DNA of 64,000 nucleotides from positions 14,445,501-14,509,500 of the forward strand of contig JALDNG010000022.1 of assembly GCA_024349245.1 (NCBI GenBank), read 5' to 3'. This DNA comes from Neodontobutis hainanensis (taxonomy: Eukaryota; Chordata; Actinopteri; Gobiiformes; Odontobutidae). This document shows positions 51,901 to 62,878 of this stretch, one piece after another; within the stretch, counting starts at the first letter, position 1, and each line of letters opens with the position of its first letter. The position numbers and the translations under genes are program-made. The notes beneath the pieces were generated by a model. The model made no database searches, was not told where the DNA came from, and was given only the letters and a program-made list of their open reading frames with translations.

Positions 51901-54900
51901 TCAAACCGCTCCATTTATTCACTTTCATGAATCACGCATCTCCACTAGTCTATTCAGCCCCCAATCCCTCTCTCATGACTTCTTGTCTCAGCCCAACCAG
52001 TATCAATCTAAACGCTGCTAATCTCTTCCTGTGGCTGCAGCTCAGCATTGCTGCGTTGGTGCATCCTACTCTGATTCAAACTGACATCTGTTTGCACTGC
52101 TCTGGCATTAAGCCATACAGTGGCAAATACACAAGAAGTGCTCAGCCCAGACCCAGAGATGGCAAAAGGGCTGTTTGCCAAAAGTATATGGAGAAGTACA
52201 AGCAAAAAGGACACCTGATTATGGTTAGAAATAGACAGCAGAATGTAACAAATATCAATAAATAGCCAACTCTCAACAATCCCACCCACTTCCTTCAGGT
52301 ACCATATTTAAAAATGCATCACTAACTACAATGGCAGGTGTATGTTTCAGTTCACCAACCAAAACTTCCTCCAGTTAAAAAAAAAAAAAAAAAAAAGTAT
52401 TACTCTGTGTTGACTACACCAAGAAAAATGTGTCATGTATTGTATGTAGATACTGTATTCTCAGAGACTGGATTAGCAAAACATGTTTTCAGCAGGCATT
52501 TACATTCTTCAGCTGAGATTTATTGTTGTTTTATTAATTAAACAGCAGACAGAAATTAAGCCAAGCACTAAAAGACATCTTGGGAATGAATGCATTATAC
52601 AGACACATGAATATTATATAGCTGGATAAGTCCAACTTCCCTGAGGGTTTTCCTGTTGCTACATTCATCCAGAACTCCTCTGGTAATAGGGAAGACATAG
52701 CAAAATAAAAAGGAGAAAAGAACTACAGGAAGGAGAATGATGCATGAGAGGATGGATGTAGGGAAATAACTAAAACATAACGGCTACAAAGCAAATCATC
52801 AACATTTACTGTGCAAGAACATCTCACCAGGGAGACATTTGTTGTATGTCATTCCCTGTTCTCCCTTAATCTCCTCACCATCAGTCGAAGTTATTTTTAA
52901 TTTCACCCAGCACTACTGGAGCTGATCTGATTCCAAAACAACAGAGGGAGAAAAAGGTTGACTCAACACAATACAAGCTTTTTACCCTGAACATAGCGTC
53001 CTCTCTCTATGTTTTCATTTGGTTCAGTCATTGGTCCTTTCTTCAAAGGATCTAACATGCACTGCTGCACTAAGTTTCAATCCTACATTTTAACAAATTT
53101 TCTACCATTAACTTTTTATTTGTGGTTCTTCCAGGCAATACCCTATTTTAAAACTATATAAGTGTGTGCACTATTTCGGTCAAAGACCTTGCAGCAGCCA
53201 TGCTCAATAGATTTGGAGTGTCCTAACCATATCCTTGAAATATGCTCCATTGAGTGTTCACGGACACAAAGCTGATGAGTCAGTAACAAGCTGCACATCC
53301 ACAGCTAATATGTACAATATGTGTTGTCTTGCACTATAGGAAAAAAGTAAATACTCACATAAGAGGCACACAACAGACCTCACTGCCGTTAACTGACCTT
53401 TGTCCAAAAGACAAGCAAAAGGTTATGTGACAGGCCACATCTCTTCAAGAGCCAAACAATTACACTGTTGTATCTTAGTTTTAATATTAAACCTGTATTT
53501 TGTATGCATCGTCCATTTGTGGCACTCTACAAATGCATACAGATATTTACTTTACAATAATTACTCAATAACTGATGTATGCAATATATCAACAAACTGT
53601 ATGTAATGATTTTCCAAGCTGGAAGCTCATTTATAAGAACAATAAAGGCCAATTCATACTCCGCAAGAACAAGACCAAAGTTTGTTTTGGCCATACTTTT
53701 TTTTGGCAGGTGTCGAACAGGTGCAGAACATTTCTGTTTCTCCACATTAACTTTGCCCACTTTAAATTGTTGACCAATCACACAATAGTTCTCTGACACC
53801 GAAAGAAGTTTTGCTCAGATAATGTGTCAAGAACAATCTGTGATAACGGCCAAACTAGGGCTGCAAGAACAAAGTTAGGTCATTTTCTTGTTCTTGCGGA
53901 GTATGTATTAACCTTAAAGCTGGATCCCCCTTTTTACGCCTGAACCATTTTTTTTTACAGTGTACAAAAACTGATTGAGCACAAAAGTCCACTAACTGTT
54001 CTGTGGAATAAAAATGTGGCAGTATTTACAAGCATCAGCTTTCAAATCAGAAGCATCTTGACATCTATTGAGAAATAATCTGTGCCATGTTTAACAATCT
54101 TGACATATATTAAGAGAGAAAACTCTTGCCACACAGAATATTATGAGACAAAAACCTATGCTGTACAAGTTGTCATAAATAGTGACGGCTGAATGAATAA
54201 GTGTAGCTCATATAACAGCCTCTTACAAGTTATTTAAATAGGTTTCCATCTTGCTTTTTACGTGCAATAACATTCTAATGTACAATATACATTTTTACAT
54301 GCAATGCGACAAATTTTTTTAATTGAGTTTTTATTATGTGTGTTTGTGTTTAGTTCTAGTTTCCATACTGGTCAGATGTGGCACTTCAATTAAATTATAC
54401 TGCTGTACAATGACAATAAAGATTCTTATCTTATCTTATTTGTCCTTATGTTTGCATAGAGCTAGCAGATGTACATTTATGAACACTGATTTGATTCCAT
54501 CTGACATATGCTAAAACATACAGCGCTGAATCATGCCACGTAATTCAAAAGCCTGGGTTTGACCACACTGTTAGAGTCTTGTTTTCCCCGGCTGCCACTG
54601 GATTACACAAACATGTCAGTTTATCTGCCTCTGAATCTCAGGCATCATTACATAATCTTGTATCTGTGTGTGTGTGTGTGGAATTTAAAGTGACTGTTGC
54701 AGTGTTGTGTTGCAGTGTCTATGAATGACAAATGAATATGGTCTAAATACAAGTGTGAATAGACATTGTGTCTGTATTTTATTCCCCAATGGAGACATGT
54801 GGATTGTTCAAGTCTGTGAACAATAGGATGGTTGCTTTGTGGCTGTGCTTAACATTAAGTTTGTCAAAGTGTAACCAAACTCAATATAGATTTGAATACA

Positions 54901-57900
54901 GTATATTCTAGTTTTAACCACTGCAATCTATTGTCATCTCAGCCCACATCCACATATGATAACACAAGAGCAAGCTGTGACTCAGACTTGTCACTTAACC
55001 AGAATAAACACTGACGCCAACACAAGCCTTTCCTATCATCTTCGCTTCTTTTATCTTTAATCCACATAATGCAATAACAATTATCCTAATTTTAGTCCAA
55101 TACTAGGTAACAATACAGTGTCCATGTGTGAAACAAAACTTGACTAAAAAAAACACAGTTGCTTAGTTAATTTGTTTGGAAAGAACAAAACTATTGATTT
55201 TATAATAAAGCACATTTTCATATCACATATTAGCTTCTAGATTAAAAAAAAAGATACAGAACTGCGGACAGACACTGAAATCAATTATTTTGATTTATTA
55301 ACAGACCAGAAGGTCCTTGAACAACATGTAGGAGATGCCTATGAACACTGCCAGAAGTCTATTTATGCAGAAATAAAAATATTGCAGTTGGGGCACTTGC
55401 CAGCTCCACTGGTCATCTCATTACTAACACAGGCATGACTCACTCATGCTTGTTACCCAGGAAACCATATGGCAGTACAGTTAATCTGTGAGGTGGTTTA
55501 AGGAACATAACACTTGGGTTATTGACACATTTACATGTTTGGTAAAATTATAATAATGTATGGTATAAACGTTATTAGCATGTTTGTAACAAAGAACATG
55601 GTTCAACATACAGGAGTGAATTTAGTCAGTGCAGGCCCTGCTAAACAACACATACTGTTTGTTGTTTGCAACCCATAAACTGGGGCAAAGATGGACTTGG
55701 GAACATACATAGCATATACAGTATAAATCACCAAAGCAAATTATAGCTTCAGTCTAGTCAGAGCTCAATCACAGACATTATGTAGAGACCAGGTTTCAGC
55801 ATCTCTCATCACAAGGGCATCACAGATTCATTGACCAATGACAAATATGCCATGCAATAACTGTAATAACTGCACTCTGTGACACATGATTTCCAAATTA
55901 TAGAGTGACTTGTTTTTCTTTACATCATTTAAAACAATAACCATCCAACTGAAAGGGTCTCCTTATACATATACAGAGTTAAAGGTTATATTAAGAATGA
56001 TATGTCAAGCCAGTCTTACTCCTAGCACTCTCATCCGCAGCGTCTATAAGGGCACAAAGAAATGATGATCATTGTAGAAATGGATGATAACAGCTGTGGC
56101 TCCTTTTTATAGCACACTTCTCCATGAATTCCACACCTTTAACAAAATAGACAAATAAAATTGTCCAAATACCTTTTTGTTTCATCCATCAAATGAATTG
56201 ATATAATTGTGAGTACTTAATACATCCGTTTAGTAATAATGTAGAAACATGTTTCACTTAAAGTTAATAATTTTTGTTGTTGCTGGCGATAGGGGTCTAA
56301 TGATTTGTAAATATGTGTTAAGGCTAAAAATTACTCTCACATACTTTCTCTGGATCTGTTCCACATTGGTGGAATGATCTACCTTATCCTACAACATCAG
56401 CAGATTCTGCAGATCTCTTTAAAAAAACGCCTGAAAAAACATCCCTTCCTTCAACGCCTGACTGACAAGCACTGAATTATTCTTTCTATCTCTTCCTTTT
56501 CTTTTATATAAAAAAAAATAATTCCTATCCTTAGCTTTGTGTACTGTGCTTGGTTTTAACAGACTTGTTTTTGTGCACTTATGCTTTTTGCTACCTAGTG
56601 TTGTTAAAATTTCTTCTATCGTTTTCCTCATTTGTAATTCGCTTTGGATAAAACCGTCTGCTAAATAACTAAATGTAAATGTAAATGTTAAAGTTAAACA
56701 TCCCATTCATCGTCTTGCATTCTGGCCCCGGTCTGTTTGATGTGAGTGATGTAATTACAGCATGTGTTACTAAGAAAAGACACCCACACTGGCCATGCCA
56801 TAGAGCTTTAAAAAGCAGAGCTAACAAGGATTAGAATCCAATTTTAACACCTGCTTGTAATCCTGTCCTCACACAGCCCGTGCTAAGCCTGTGCTAGCCA
56901 TGCTAATGCAGGTGAAGCCTGCAGACTGGTATTTTTTAACCTTTACAACTACAGTATTATCTAAACATGTCAAATGCCACTGATGATAGGAGTACTTATA
57001 CTTTTGCATAAACATTAAGCAAATGTTTTGTACAAGAATACAAATATCAATTTTCTTACAACCTGATGTGCAGATATGAAGCAAGTTTGTTGTAACCGTT
57101 CACCACCCTTCAAGATAAATACAAGGCCTGTGACACTGATTTCATCAGCTTCTTTGTGAGATCTGTCACACTTAAGATGTGTTAATATTAAAATAAGTAA
57201 TGGACCAACTAAAGTCAAGTTAATGATTTACTCAATATATGCACTACAAATACAATAAATACCATCTAAATACTCAGTGAATGGGAGTCAATATAAAGAC
57301 AAAGTAAAATTAAATAAGCTTAAATTGCTTATGGATACGTAAAAACACATCAACACAAGCTGACAACCAGCTAATCAGATTCTTCCTCAGCAGCAGACAA
57401 ACTGGCATCAAGTTAATTATCTAAATGCGCAGGAATAAACAACATCATCACCCTCTAACTTTATCAGAAAACACAAACCAACTCACAAATAAACAATTTA
57501 ATAGTCTACATCACAGCAGAGGCATCACAAAATTTTGTACTATGCACACACTACATAATCCAAAAATTAAAGTAATCTGTGCATTTGACTAAAGATGTAT
57601 CAGTACCCAGACTAAGTTACACAAAATAAAAGGTCAAGAGCAGACAATGTATTGAATAGCACAAACAAGGATTTTGTGCAGCAGCTGCAAAGCCGTAGCG
57701 ACTCACTCCCTTCATCACTGGCCTCCTCCTGCTGATGTCATCAATTAAAGGGACAAGGACTAAACAATTGTATCTCCTCTTTTTCAGTGACTTTACAAAG
57801 GTGTAGTAGCCCAAACTTTATCCCTTATATGCCAACTGCCAAACGTGTCATCCACATATGAATGCTGGGTAAAAGGTAGATAAGTGTGAGCCAAAAGGCA

Positions 57901-58327
57901 GCAATGTCAAGAAGCACTGTATGTGTATATGCGCCTGTGTGCTTTAAAGTGCACCATACAAAGAGAATTTATACAAGTGAGCCAGCTGGGCACATAAGCC
58001 CTCCTGCACAATAAATCCAAATAATCCTTTGGGAAGCGGGAAAATAGGGTGGGGGGTGTACGAACACAGTCACAAAGGTATGGTTCAATTAGCCTCGCAA
58101 TTGTGCCTCTGTGGGAGACATTAAGTGACCAGGCCCTTTTTCTATAAAATGCCAGTCTCCGGAATGTAAGCACTTAAAATAGCAGGGCAGCTTATGACAC
58201 TTGAACCCCCTACAAACAAACACAAGCTTCCATCAAATACAGCACAGTATGGCAAGGACAAAAAGGGGATTACATGAATAACCACAAAAAAGGAGACAAT
58301 CCAATCAGTCATCTTACCTTCCATCAT
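24916..58327 (-). CDS. sgip1: SH3GL-interacting endocytic adaptor 1
   Basis: Coding exons, in transcript order: 58318-58327, 40459-40522, 40132-40153, 39731-39793, 39418-39481, 38992-39167, 37300-37308, 36296-36307, 35556-35577, 35382-35466, 35235-35317, 34554-34634, 34007-34075, 32696-33451, 32159-32280, 31468-31621, 30778-30837 (cassette), 28502-28561, 27517-27628, 27293-27448, 26353-26488, 26060-26262, 25805-25869, 25194-25358, 24916-24938. They total 2772 nt, 923 aa (903 without the cassette), with every phase consistent; human SGIP1 is 828 aa. Order of parts: a basic phospholipid-binding N-terminus ('GLKKRTRKAFGIRKKEK', 4-20), an acidic/basic region ('DESEEEEEQRKKF'), 'TVDELKASIGNIALSPSP', a long proline-rich region (about 250-600, SH3 ligands) and a C-terminal mu-homology domain (about 640-923, ending 'KKRFAAGKYLADN'). 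SGIP1 binds membranes, AP-2, Eps15/intersectin and endophilin in clathrin endocytosis, mainly in neurons, and modulates CB1 receptor internalisation. One intron appears to be U12-type. Confidence 0.97.
25951..26352. other. sgip1: sgip1 mu-homology exon 22 with flanking intron
   Basis: The exon at 26060-26262 encodes the most readable core of the mu-homology domain ('LAVSWRCEPTSTDLRIDYKY', 'LNNVQFLVPVDGGVSKLQAV'). It identifies the gene even without the other exons. Confidence 0.9.
28562..28680 (-). promoter_or_regulatory. sgip1: long polypyrimidine tract before sgip1 exon 18
   Basis: On the minus strand about 28575-28660 is nearly all C/T, with repeated 'ctctcctcaccctctcctc'. It directly precedes the exon 18 acceptor and follows the 60-nt cassette exon 17. 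Such tracts bind PTB-type splicing repressors; a role here is inferred from position. Confidence 0.5.
28870..30777. other. sgip1 intron between exons 17 and 18
   Basis: Intron. Several open frames on both strands have no family similarity. No clear repeat family was recognised. Confidence 0.45.
30778..30837 (-). other. sgip1: 60-nt in-frame cassette exon of sgip1 (exon 17)
   Basis: It encodes about 20 residues reading 'DDAYVDKLPTFERHFDSLA' after the junction codon. Acceptor 'cttgtcag' and donor 'gtatag' flank exactly 60 nt. Both borders are phase 1, so skipping it leaves the frame intact. Human SGIP1 in its shorter form lacks a counterpart at this point. The exon looks coding by its splice sites and frame, not by homology I can name. 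Confidence 0.75.
32696..33451 (-). other. sgip1: 756-nt proline-rich exon of sgip1 (exon 14)
   Basis: The exon opens with 'DSSTEADITSRKPSLADLDN' and 'IFGPEQA', conserved in the family, then 'DSWVCFSESSPD'. About 170 residues of Ser-Pro-Pro-Pro repeats follow, ending in 'PPPPPPPTYRTVVSSPGPTS'. The central repeats ('SPPPPEE', 'TSPPP') look like tandem expansion. They provide many PxxP ligands for SH3 partners such as endophilin and intersectin. The plus strand shows long glycine-rich open frames that are only shadows of this exon. Confidence 0.92.
33749..33778. repeat. perfect 13-bp inverted repeat, 4-nt loop
   Basis: Arms 33749-33761 and 33766-33778 are exact complements. The site lies in the sgip1 intron between exons 13 and 14. 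Confidence 0.85.
36296..36307 (-). other. sgip1: 12-nt microexon of sgip1 (exon 8, Arg-Arg-Ser-Pro)
   Basis: The sequence 'ag|agacgtagtccg|gtaagtg' gives a 12-nt exon in phase 0. A TGC motif sits 10-12 nt before the acceptor, within a pyrimidine-rich tract. UGC next to short exons is the recognition pattern of the neuronal splicing factor SRRM4. The residues match the RRSP step of SGIP1 homologues. Confidence 0.85.
37300..37308 (-). other. sgip1: 9-nt microexon of sgip1 (exon 7, Arg-Ser-Pro)
   Basis: The sequence 'ctgtag|aggagtccg|gtaagcc' gives a 9-nt exon in phase 0, preceded by a pyrimidine-rich stretch with 'ttttgctgcc'. With the next microexon it yields RSP-RRSP, agreeing with the basic RxSPRRSP segment of the family. 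Confidence 0.82.
37465..38900. other. sgip1 intron 6
   Basis: Intron. It contains a 175-codon minus-strand open frame (37465-37992) that has no family similarity and no splice context, so it is not called a gene. Confidence 0.45.
39168..39417 (-). other. sgip1: U12-type AT-AC intron in sgip1
   Basis: Exon 5 ends at 39418 and is followed on the minus strand by ATATCCTTTC, the U12 AT-AC donor consensus. The intron ends '...tcttaacttgtgatcccac', with a U12 branch-site match (TTCTTAAC-like, branch A near 39181) about 13 nt before the terminal AC. Joining at these points gives GAA-GAG-GGA-GCT-GCT-CCC-AAG in frame (EEGAAPKK). No GT-AG alternative was found that keeps the frame and the conserved residues. 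Confidence 0.85.
52377..52398. repeat. A-run
   Basis: An uninterrupted run of about 20 adenines in sgip1 intron 1. Confidence 0.9.
53646..53914. mobile_element. 269-bp MITE, PIF/Harbinger type
   Basis: Both ends carry matching terminal inverted repeats of about 30 bp sharing 'catactccgcaagaacaag'. The element is flanked by direct TAA repeats (53643-53645 and 53915-53917). A 3-bp TAA/TTA target duplication with no coding capacity is the signature of non-autonomous PIF/Harbinger elements. Confidence 0.75.
54380..54445 (+). repeat. possible 3' tail of a non-LTR retrotransposon
   Basis: 'tgtacaatgacaataaagattc' followed by 'ttatcttatctta' repeats resembles the 3' end and short tandem tail of fish LINEs. 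No coding part is attached. Confidence 0.4.
56340..56692 (+). mobile_element. 3' end of an L2/CR1-like non-LTR retrotransposon
   Basis: A decayed ORF end reads 'WNDLPYPTTSADSADLFKK' at about 56371-56427, a common C-terminal motif of fish LINE ORF2. It is followed by a 3' UTR with 'cgctttggataaaaccgtctg' and a tail of 'atgtaa' repeats to about 56690. That tail is typical of L2-like elements. It is 5'-truncated and inactive. Confidence 0.7.
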
Positions 58328-58362
58328 GGTTGCAGATTTGCATTCCTCTATCTCCAAGGAGC
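58318..58362 (-). other. sgip1: sgip1 start-codon exon with 35 nt of 5' UTR
   Basis: On the minus strand an acceptor ('ttttattccag') precedes 58362. The exon carries 35 nt of leader, the tandem codons ATGATG, then GAAG and donor 'gtaaga' at 58317. This matches the MMEG start of SGIP1. An upstream non-coding exon must exist; its position was not determined. Confidence 0.85.
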
Positions 58363-58909
58363 CTGGAATAAAAGCAGGATGTAGGGGGAATGGACAAGAA
58401 GCCTCAGTTATCAAAGATGTATAGTAAAACCTATGGGTAGCAGAGCAGCGGTGTGGCTAACGCCCTGGCTAACTGTGAGTCTCTGACACCCCCAGACGTC
58501 CCCTGTCAAGAAGCCCAGGAAAGATCCAGCCTGAGATACAGAGAGAGAGAGGAGCCTAGAAGAGGGGTAGGGGCCTGGCCTGGGCTGTAGCTGCCGATCC
58601 AAATTAGAGCTTAAGCCATGGATGCTGCATCTGCTGCTACTGCAGCTCAAAGGTCCACATTCAGTCGAAGATGCTGAGAGGTGGAGGAAAGGAGGGAAAA
58701 TAAATAAATGAAAAGGCAAGGCAGAGAGAGGCAAGAAGATAGGGAGGGAGGGGCTTTATGGGTTGGTGAGGGAAGGGGGTGGAGGCTGCCTGATGAGGTC
58801 ATAGAGGTGCTTAGCCAATCACTGCAGTCTTGGGTAGAGTCACATGGCTTACAGCTTGAATCTCCTGACACCATGGCCTGAGAGAATGCTACATTATAAA
58901 CCGCACTTG

Positions 58910-58965
58910 CTAGACAAATATTAGCCCACATACACTGACAAATATTAGCGCACATGCACCTACTA
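58910..58965. repeat. tandem duplication of about 25 bp
   Basis: Two adjacent units share 'gacaaatattag(c)c/gcacat'. It lies upstream of sgip1. Confidence 0.6.
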
Positions 58966-59234
58966 GACAGCTTTCTACATAAAAAAGTGCACAGATGAGT
59001 CAACATGTAAAAAACAATGACCATAGCATATCCCTCCCCTTCAGCCTACCTTATGTCAGTGCAGAGCCAGCCCAGCCGTGAAGGACATTAATAAAAAGAT
59101 GGCCAAAAGAATAATGTGCCATAGTGAGAGGAGTGGTAAGCCATTTTGAACACGCACCGACTGTATAGAAGTACTTGTGCTCTCTCGTCAACAGAGACTA
59201 TTTCTGTAGTGGCTGTGGCCTGTATGAACCTGCT

Positions 59235-59360
59235 CCTCTGTCCCGCCCCTCTCTGTCCTCCTCTGCTCATTCCCTCCCTCCTCTCCTTTCTCTGACACTC
59301 ATTCTCTGTCTATTCCCACTGCACAGACACAAGCATTGATTGGCGTGACGTCATGGCGAA
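59235..59360 (-). promoter_or_regulatory. sgip1: candidate sgip1 promoter (CRE and GC box)
   Basis: A perfect palindromic cAMP-response element, TGACGTCA, lies at 59346-59353. A GC box ('cccgcccc', 59242-59249) and a long pyrimidine/purine-asymmetric stretch lie between. It is about 1 kb upstream of the start-codon exon. CRE plus GC box is common in neuronal promoters. The transcription start is not shown. Confidence 0.45.
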
Positions 59361-59399
59361 AGGGCTACAGCTGCAACCAGTGTACAGGGCAGAAGTGAT

Positions 59400-61760
59400 G
59401 ACAGGCTAACCCCCGATGTGTGTGTGCTGATTAGTTTTCAATGAGATGCTGGGCAGAGAGCGAGCAGTGGAAACATGGTAAATTTACTGTGGACAAAACA
59501 AAGAGCGAAAAGGAATATTTATGAGGCAGGCCAACCACAACAACAGTGCATGCACTAAAAATTTATCTTGCTTTGATTTGGCTTTGAGTTAGAAAACTAA
59601 TAGTAGCTAATTTTGGCACAATAACTTAATTGTACAGCTTTTACTTTGTAGTTTACACTTTAATATCTTCTTAATATAATACAGTATGGTCTTATTTTGT
59701 TTTAGTATGGTGTTTTTCCTACTCTTCTTGTCTGCTGTGACTATAGATTTTTCCACTGTGGGACTAAAAAAAGCATTCATAAAGCAGCACTTGGCAAAAT
59801 AGGAAACAATATGATTGTCAATAATCATTGTACTTTAAATCCATAGTAATTCTAAAATCAACATTTCCTATCACTGTAATCCTGATAATAGGGATGTATA
59901 ATACAACAGTTGACTTGCTAAATGTGTATGCCACTTTTTGAACTAGCATGTAGTATGGCTGGGAAAAGTGCTTTTTAAATTGTCTTTTTCATGCTTTAAA
60001 CCCATTAATCCTTTAGATGCATGCTAACACCCATGCAATGATGACTCCCCTTCTAAATGATTTCTTCATTTATCACATCCTTTGCTTGGGTTATACCCCA
60101 GTGTTTTTGTCAAACAGGCTCCATGTGGCTGATTCTGTCACTTGCCTCCTCCCTCTTTTCAAGCCTATGGTGCTCCACCTCGACTCAGCAGATGCACCCA
60201 AAGAGAGGGCCTCCAAACCACAACCCCCCACCTCCATCTTTGACTCCCTTCCCCCATCCTGCCTTCTTTGTGACTTTACAGAAATTCAGTGTTGTTCATA
60301 ATTCCACATCTCTTAAATCTCTTGCATTAAACCAGATCCTACACCACCTCACTACTACTGGTTTTATAACCCTGCTCTTCCCTTACTCCTACCAACTTCT
60401 ACTGGCTGCTGTACAAACCTAACCCTCTCCTGTACTGCCCTCTAGTGTTGTCCTGCAGAGATGTTATAAGTGTGCTTATTGGGCCTCAGTCGTAAATACA
60501 TTATGTTGACTTTTACATTTTACGTTAAAAAGCAAGGCTGGGATAAGAGACTGTGCTCTTCATCTTCATAACTCCAATAATTAATTAACTGTGAAGATGA
60601 CTTTAGATGATAAGAGTTTGCTTATTGTTAAAGCTTAATGCTCTTTGTGAAACAAATTCTTCCATTTATCTGAATACTGTATGTATCTTATATGTATCTT
60701 ATTTTTGGTATGCTATCCAGTTGATCCAATCAGAAATGAAAACTCAGCAACAATGGCAGAACAGATAAAAACTAGTTGAACCTAGGCTGTATTTTATTTT
60801 ACAGAAGCTACTGGGTACTATGGCTATTTGTTAGCTTTAGTTAACAGAAAACTGTAATGCTAACTGGAGAAGCTGAATGAACAAAAAATGAGTCACTGAC
60901 CTTACCAGTATGAAATAAACACAGTGAATCAAAAAAAGGAAAGTTAACCCCTGTTTAGGTCATGTTTAATAACCTCACAAGAAGTCTATACTAGCCACCC
61001 AGAATAATAAAATGTTCGTACCTGCGACAAGATGGAACCATCCTGTGCACAACTCCTCAGCCATTTACAGCTTTTTCCATGAAGAAAGGCTTCGCAACAG
61101 CAACATAAGGAAATGAGATGACGGAGGCTGAAAAGACACACAGTGATGGTCTGCTGGAAAAAAGTAAAAAGGAGTAAAAGGAGAGGATGAGGGGGAAACA
61201 CCAGATGACACAACACACAAGATAACAACAAGGGCATAAGACAACCTGTGGAGAATAGTAATGTGGCAGTGTCCTGAGTGCTCCAAGACTGAAGGTCAAT
61301 GTGTCCTTTGACGCTGTACAGACACACATTACACAGTCTTGAATAATGAATTATTAATGATGCCTGACTGAGAAAATGTTTTATATTAAATATTCTGTGT
61401 GTTTTTCTGTGTATCTTGGTTAACTTAATTCTTGAAAATGTGCAGCTTGATAACTTAAAAACTGCTAAAATGTCCAACAGTGCACAATAAAGGCACCAGA
61501 TTAACTGCATTTAACAAGAAAGCCTACAATGTAGTAAAAAGAAATTGATAAATATATTGCATAATATTGCAGCTGCAATAAGGACTAGCCGGTTAGGGCA
61601 ACAAAAATGTAATGGAGGCAAACACAAAACTATAAATGAAGTTGGCGCCATCTACTGTTTATTCTTGTTTAGTGACTATAGTTTCCTATATGCAGAATGT
61701 CAAAAACACATTAGCAATGACACATAAACACAGGTATATAGCATAGGAGGCCATCGACCA
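59400..61760. other. upstream of sgip1, no gene seen
   Basis: No exon with family similarity was found. Two overlapping plus-strand frames near 60017-60422 are Ser/Pro/Leu-rich and look random. Confidence 0.4.
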
Positions 61761-61774
61761 ATCGATAAAGGTTA

Positions 61775-61815
61775 ATTTAACCTTTATTAACCAGGTAAAA
61801 AATTCTGTTATCATT
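61775..61815. repeat. fragment of a common fish interspersed repeat
   Basis: The 'aacctttattaaccaggtaaaaaattct' type sequence. A related copy lies at 63450-63520. Confidence 0.4.
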
Positions 61816-62783
61816 ACAATCAAAAAGCACTGGCAGTGTTTGATCCAGCTTTATTTAAAAGCTTAACCTATTCATCAGGACTCTTTGGTGACAACTCTCA
61901 CGGATTTGATGAGCAACACTTCATGCTACCATCGTCTTAAACACTTACAACACAAACACACATCCAAACTCTGTCTGACTCTGACCTACTTTGTCCACAC
62001 CTTTCTTCATACTGCTTCCCAGCAGGGGGCAGTTTTGCTCTAGCATTGCACCCCCAAGCTCCGTGTTCCTGTAACTATTTGCATGCCAGAAACTATTCAA
62101 CAGACAAATTAAACTGGGACAGCCTTCAGTTTCTGAACAAATACAGCGGTGCCAGAGAGCTGCATTTATCTGCAAGGTGCCTCTGTGAGCTGGCAGGTAT
62201 AGAACCAGTGGGAGCAGAGGATGAGCTATGGTCATGCCATTTTTGGGCCCTGAATTACTGAACATTTATCAAATGTGTTCTAGTTCCATCCTCTCTTTCT
62301 CTACAACAAAAATAGCAACGTTGCACAAATGCAATTGGTAACACGTGAGCAGTGGTGGGATTTAAAACAAAAATGCTACTGGGAAGCCATTTTCTGGAGC
62401 CAAGGCAATAAGGCTATGTCAACACTAATGTCCCCACTAATGTTTTCATTTGTAAATGGACAGTCTTTTAGAATTTGAAGATACTTTAAGATACCAATGC
62501 ATCGTCCACACTACAACTTTGGTTTTTAACAAACCAACAAGCTGCCTACTGTGTTTTTGCATTTCTAAAATGACAGAGGAAGTTCATAATCAATAAAAAT
62601 ACATCAGTCTGGACTTAAGACCAATAGTAAGACTAAAGCCAAGTGAGCGAATGTGTACGAATAGATGTACACTGTCTCTTTCATGTGGTTCCAAAAGTAA
62701 AATTTTGGATGAAATATTTAATAACTGTTCATTAATTTAAATACAGTATATTCCAAAAATATAATCGTTTTACTTTACTATGA

Positions 62784-62878
62784 AGAAAAAGTTAAAGCAA
62801 AGGCACCTGGTCTAGATTTCCCATTGGTCTTCACCTAAAAATCTAGCCAAAATGGCTTTGCTTTAACCTTTTTTTCAA
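62784..62878. repeat. 95-nt imperfect hairpin
   Basis: Arms of about 35 bp pair imperfectly: 'gttaaagcaaagg' and 'tctagattt' on the left with 'aaatctagc' and 'ctttgctttaac' on the right. The left arm resembles about 1222-1242 ('gttaaagcaaaggcatctgg') next to the PLE fragment, so the two may share a repeat family. Confidence 0.65.

Larger units (their letters stand above)
40523..58317. other. sgip1 intron 1, about 17.8 kb
   Basis: The intron separates the 10-nt start of the coding sequence from the exon for the basic N-terminus. It holds the elements listed separately (Harbinger-type MITE, non-LTR 3' ends, A-run). The rest shows no exon or RNA gene. Small tandem duplications occur at 42888-42929 (about 21 bp, twice) and 43084-43121. 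The largest open frame (49258-49800, +) is judged random. Confidence 0.6.

Noticed and set aside
60017..60422. Overlapping + strand frames of 94 and 121 codons
   Set aside because: Two equally open frames over a C/T-rich segment; no homology, so composition-driven.
60986..61510. 174-codon open frame on the - strand upstream of sgip1
   Set aside because: Leucine/cysteine/serine-rich translation of pyrimidine-rich DNA without domain or conserved motif.
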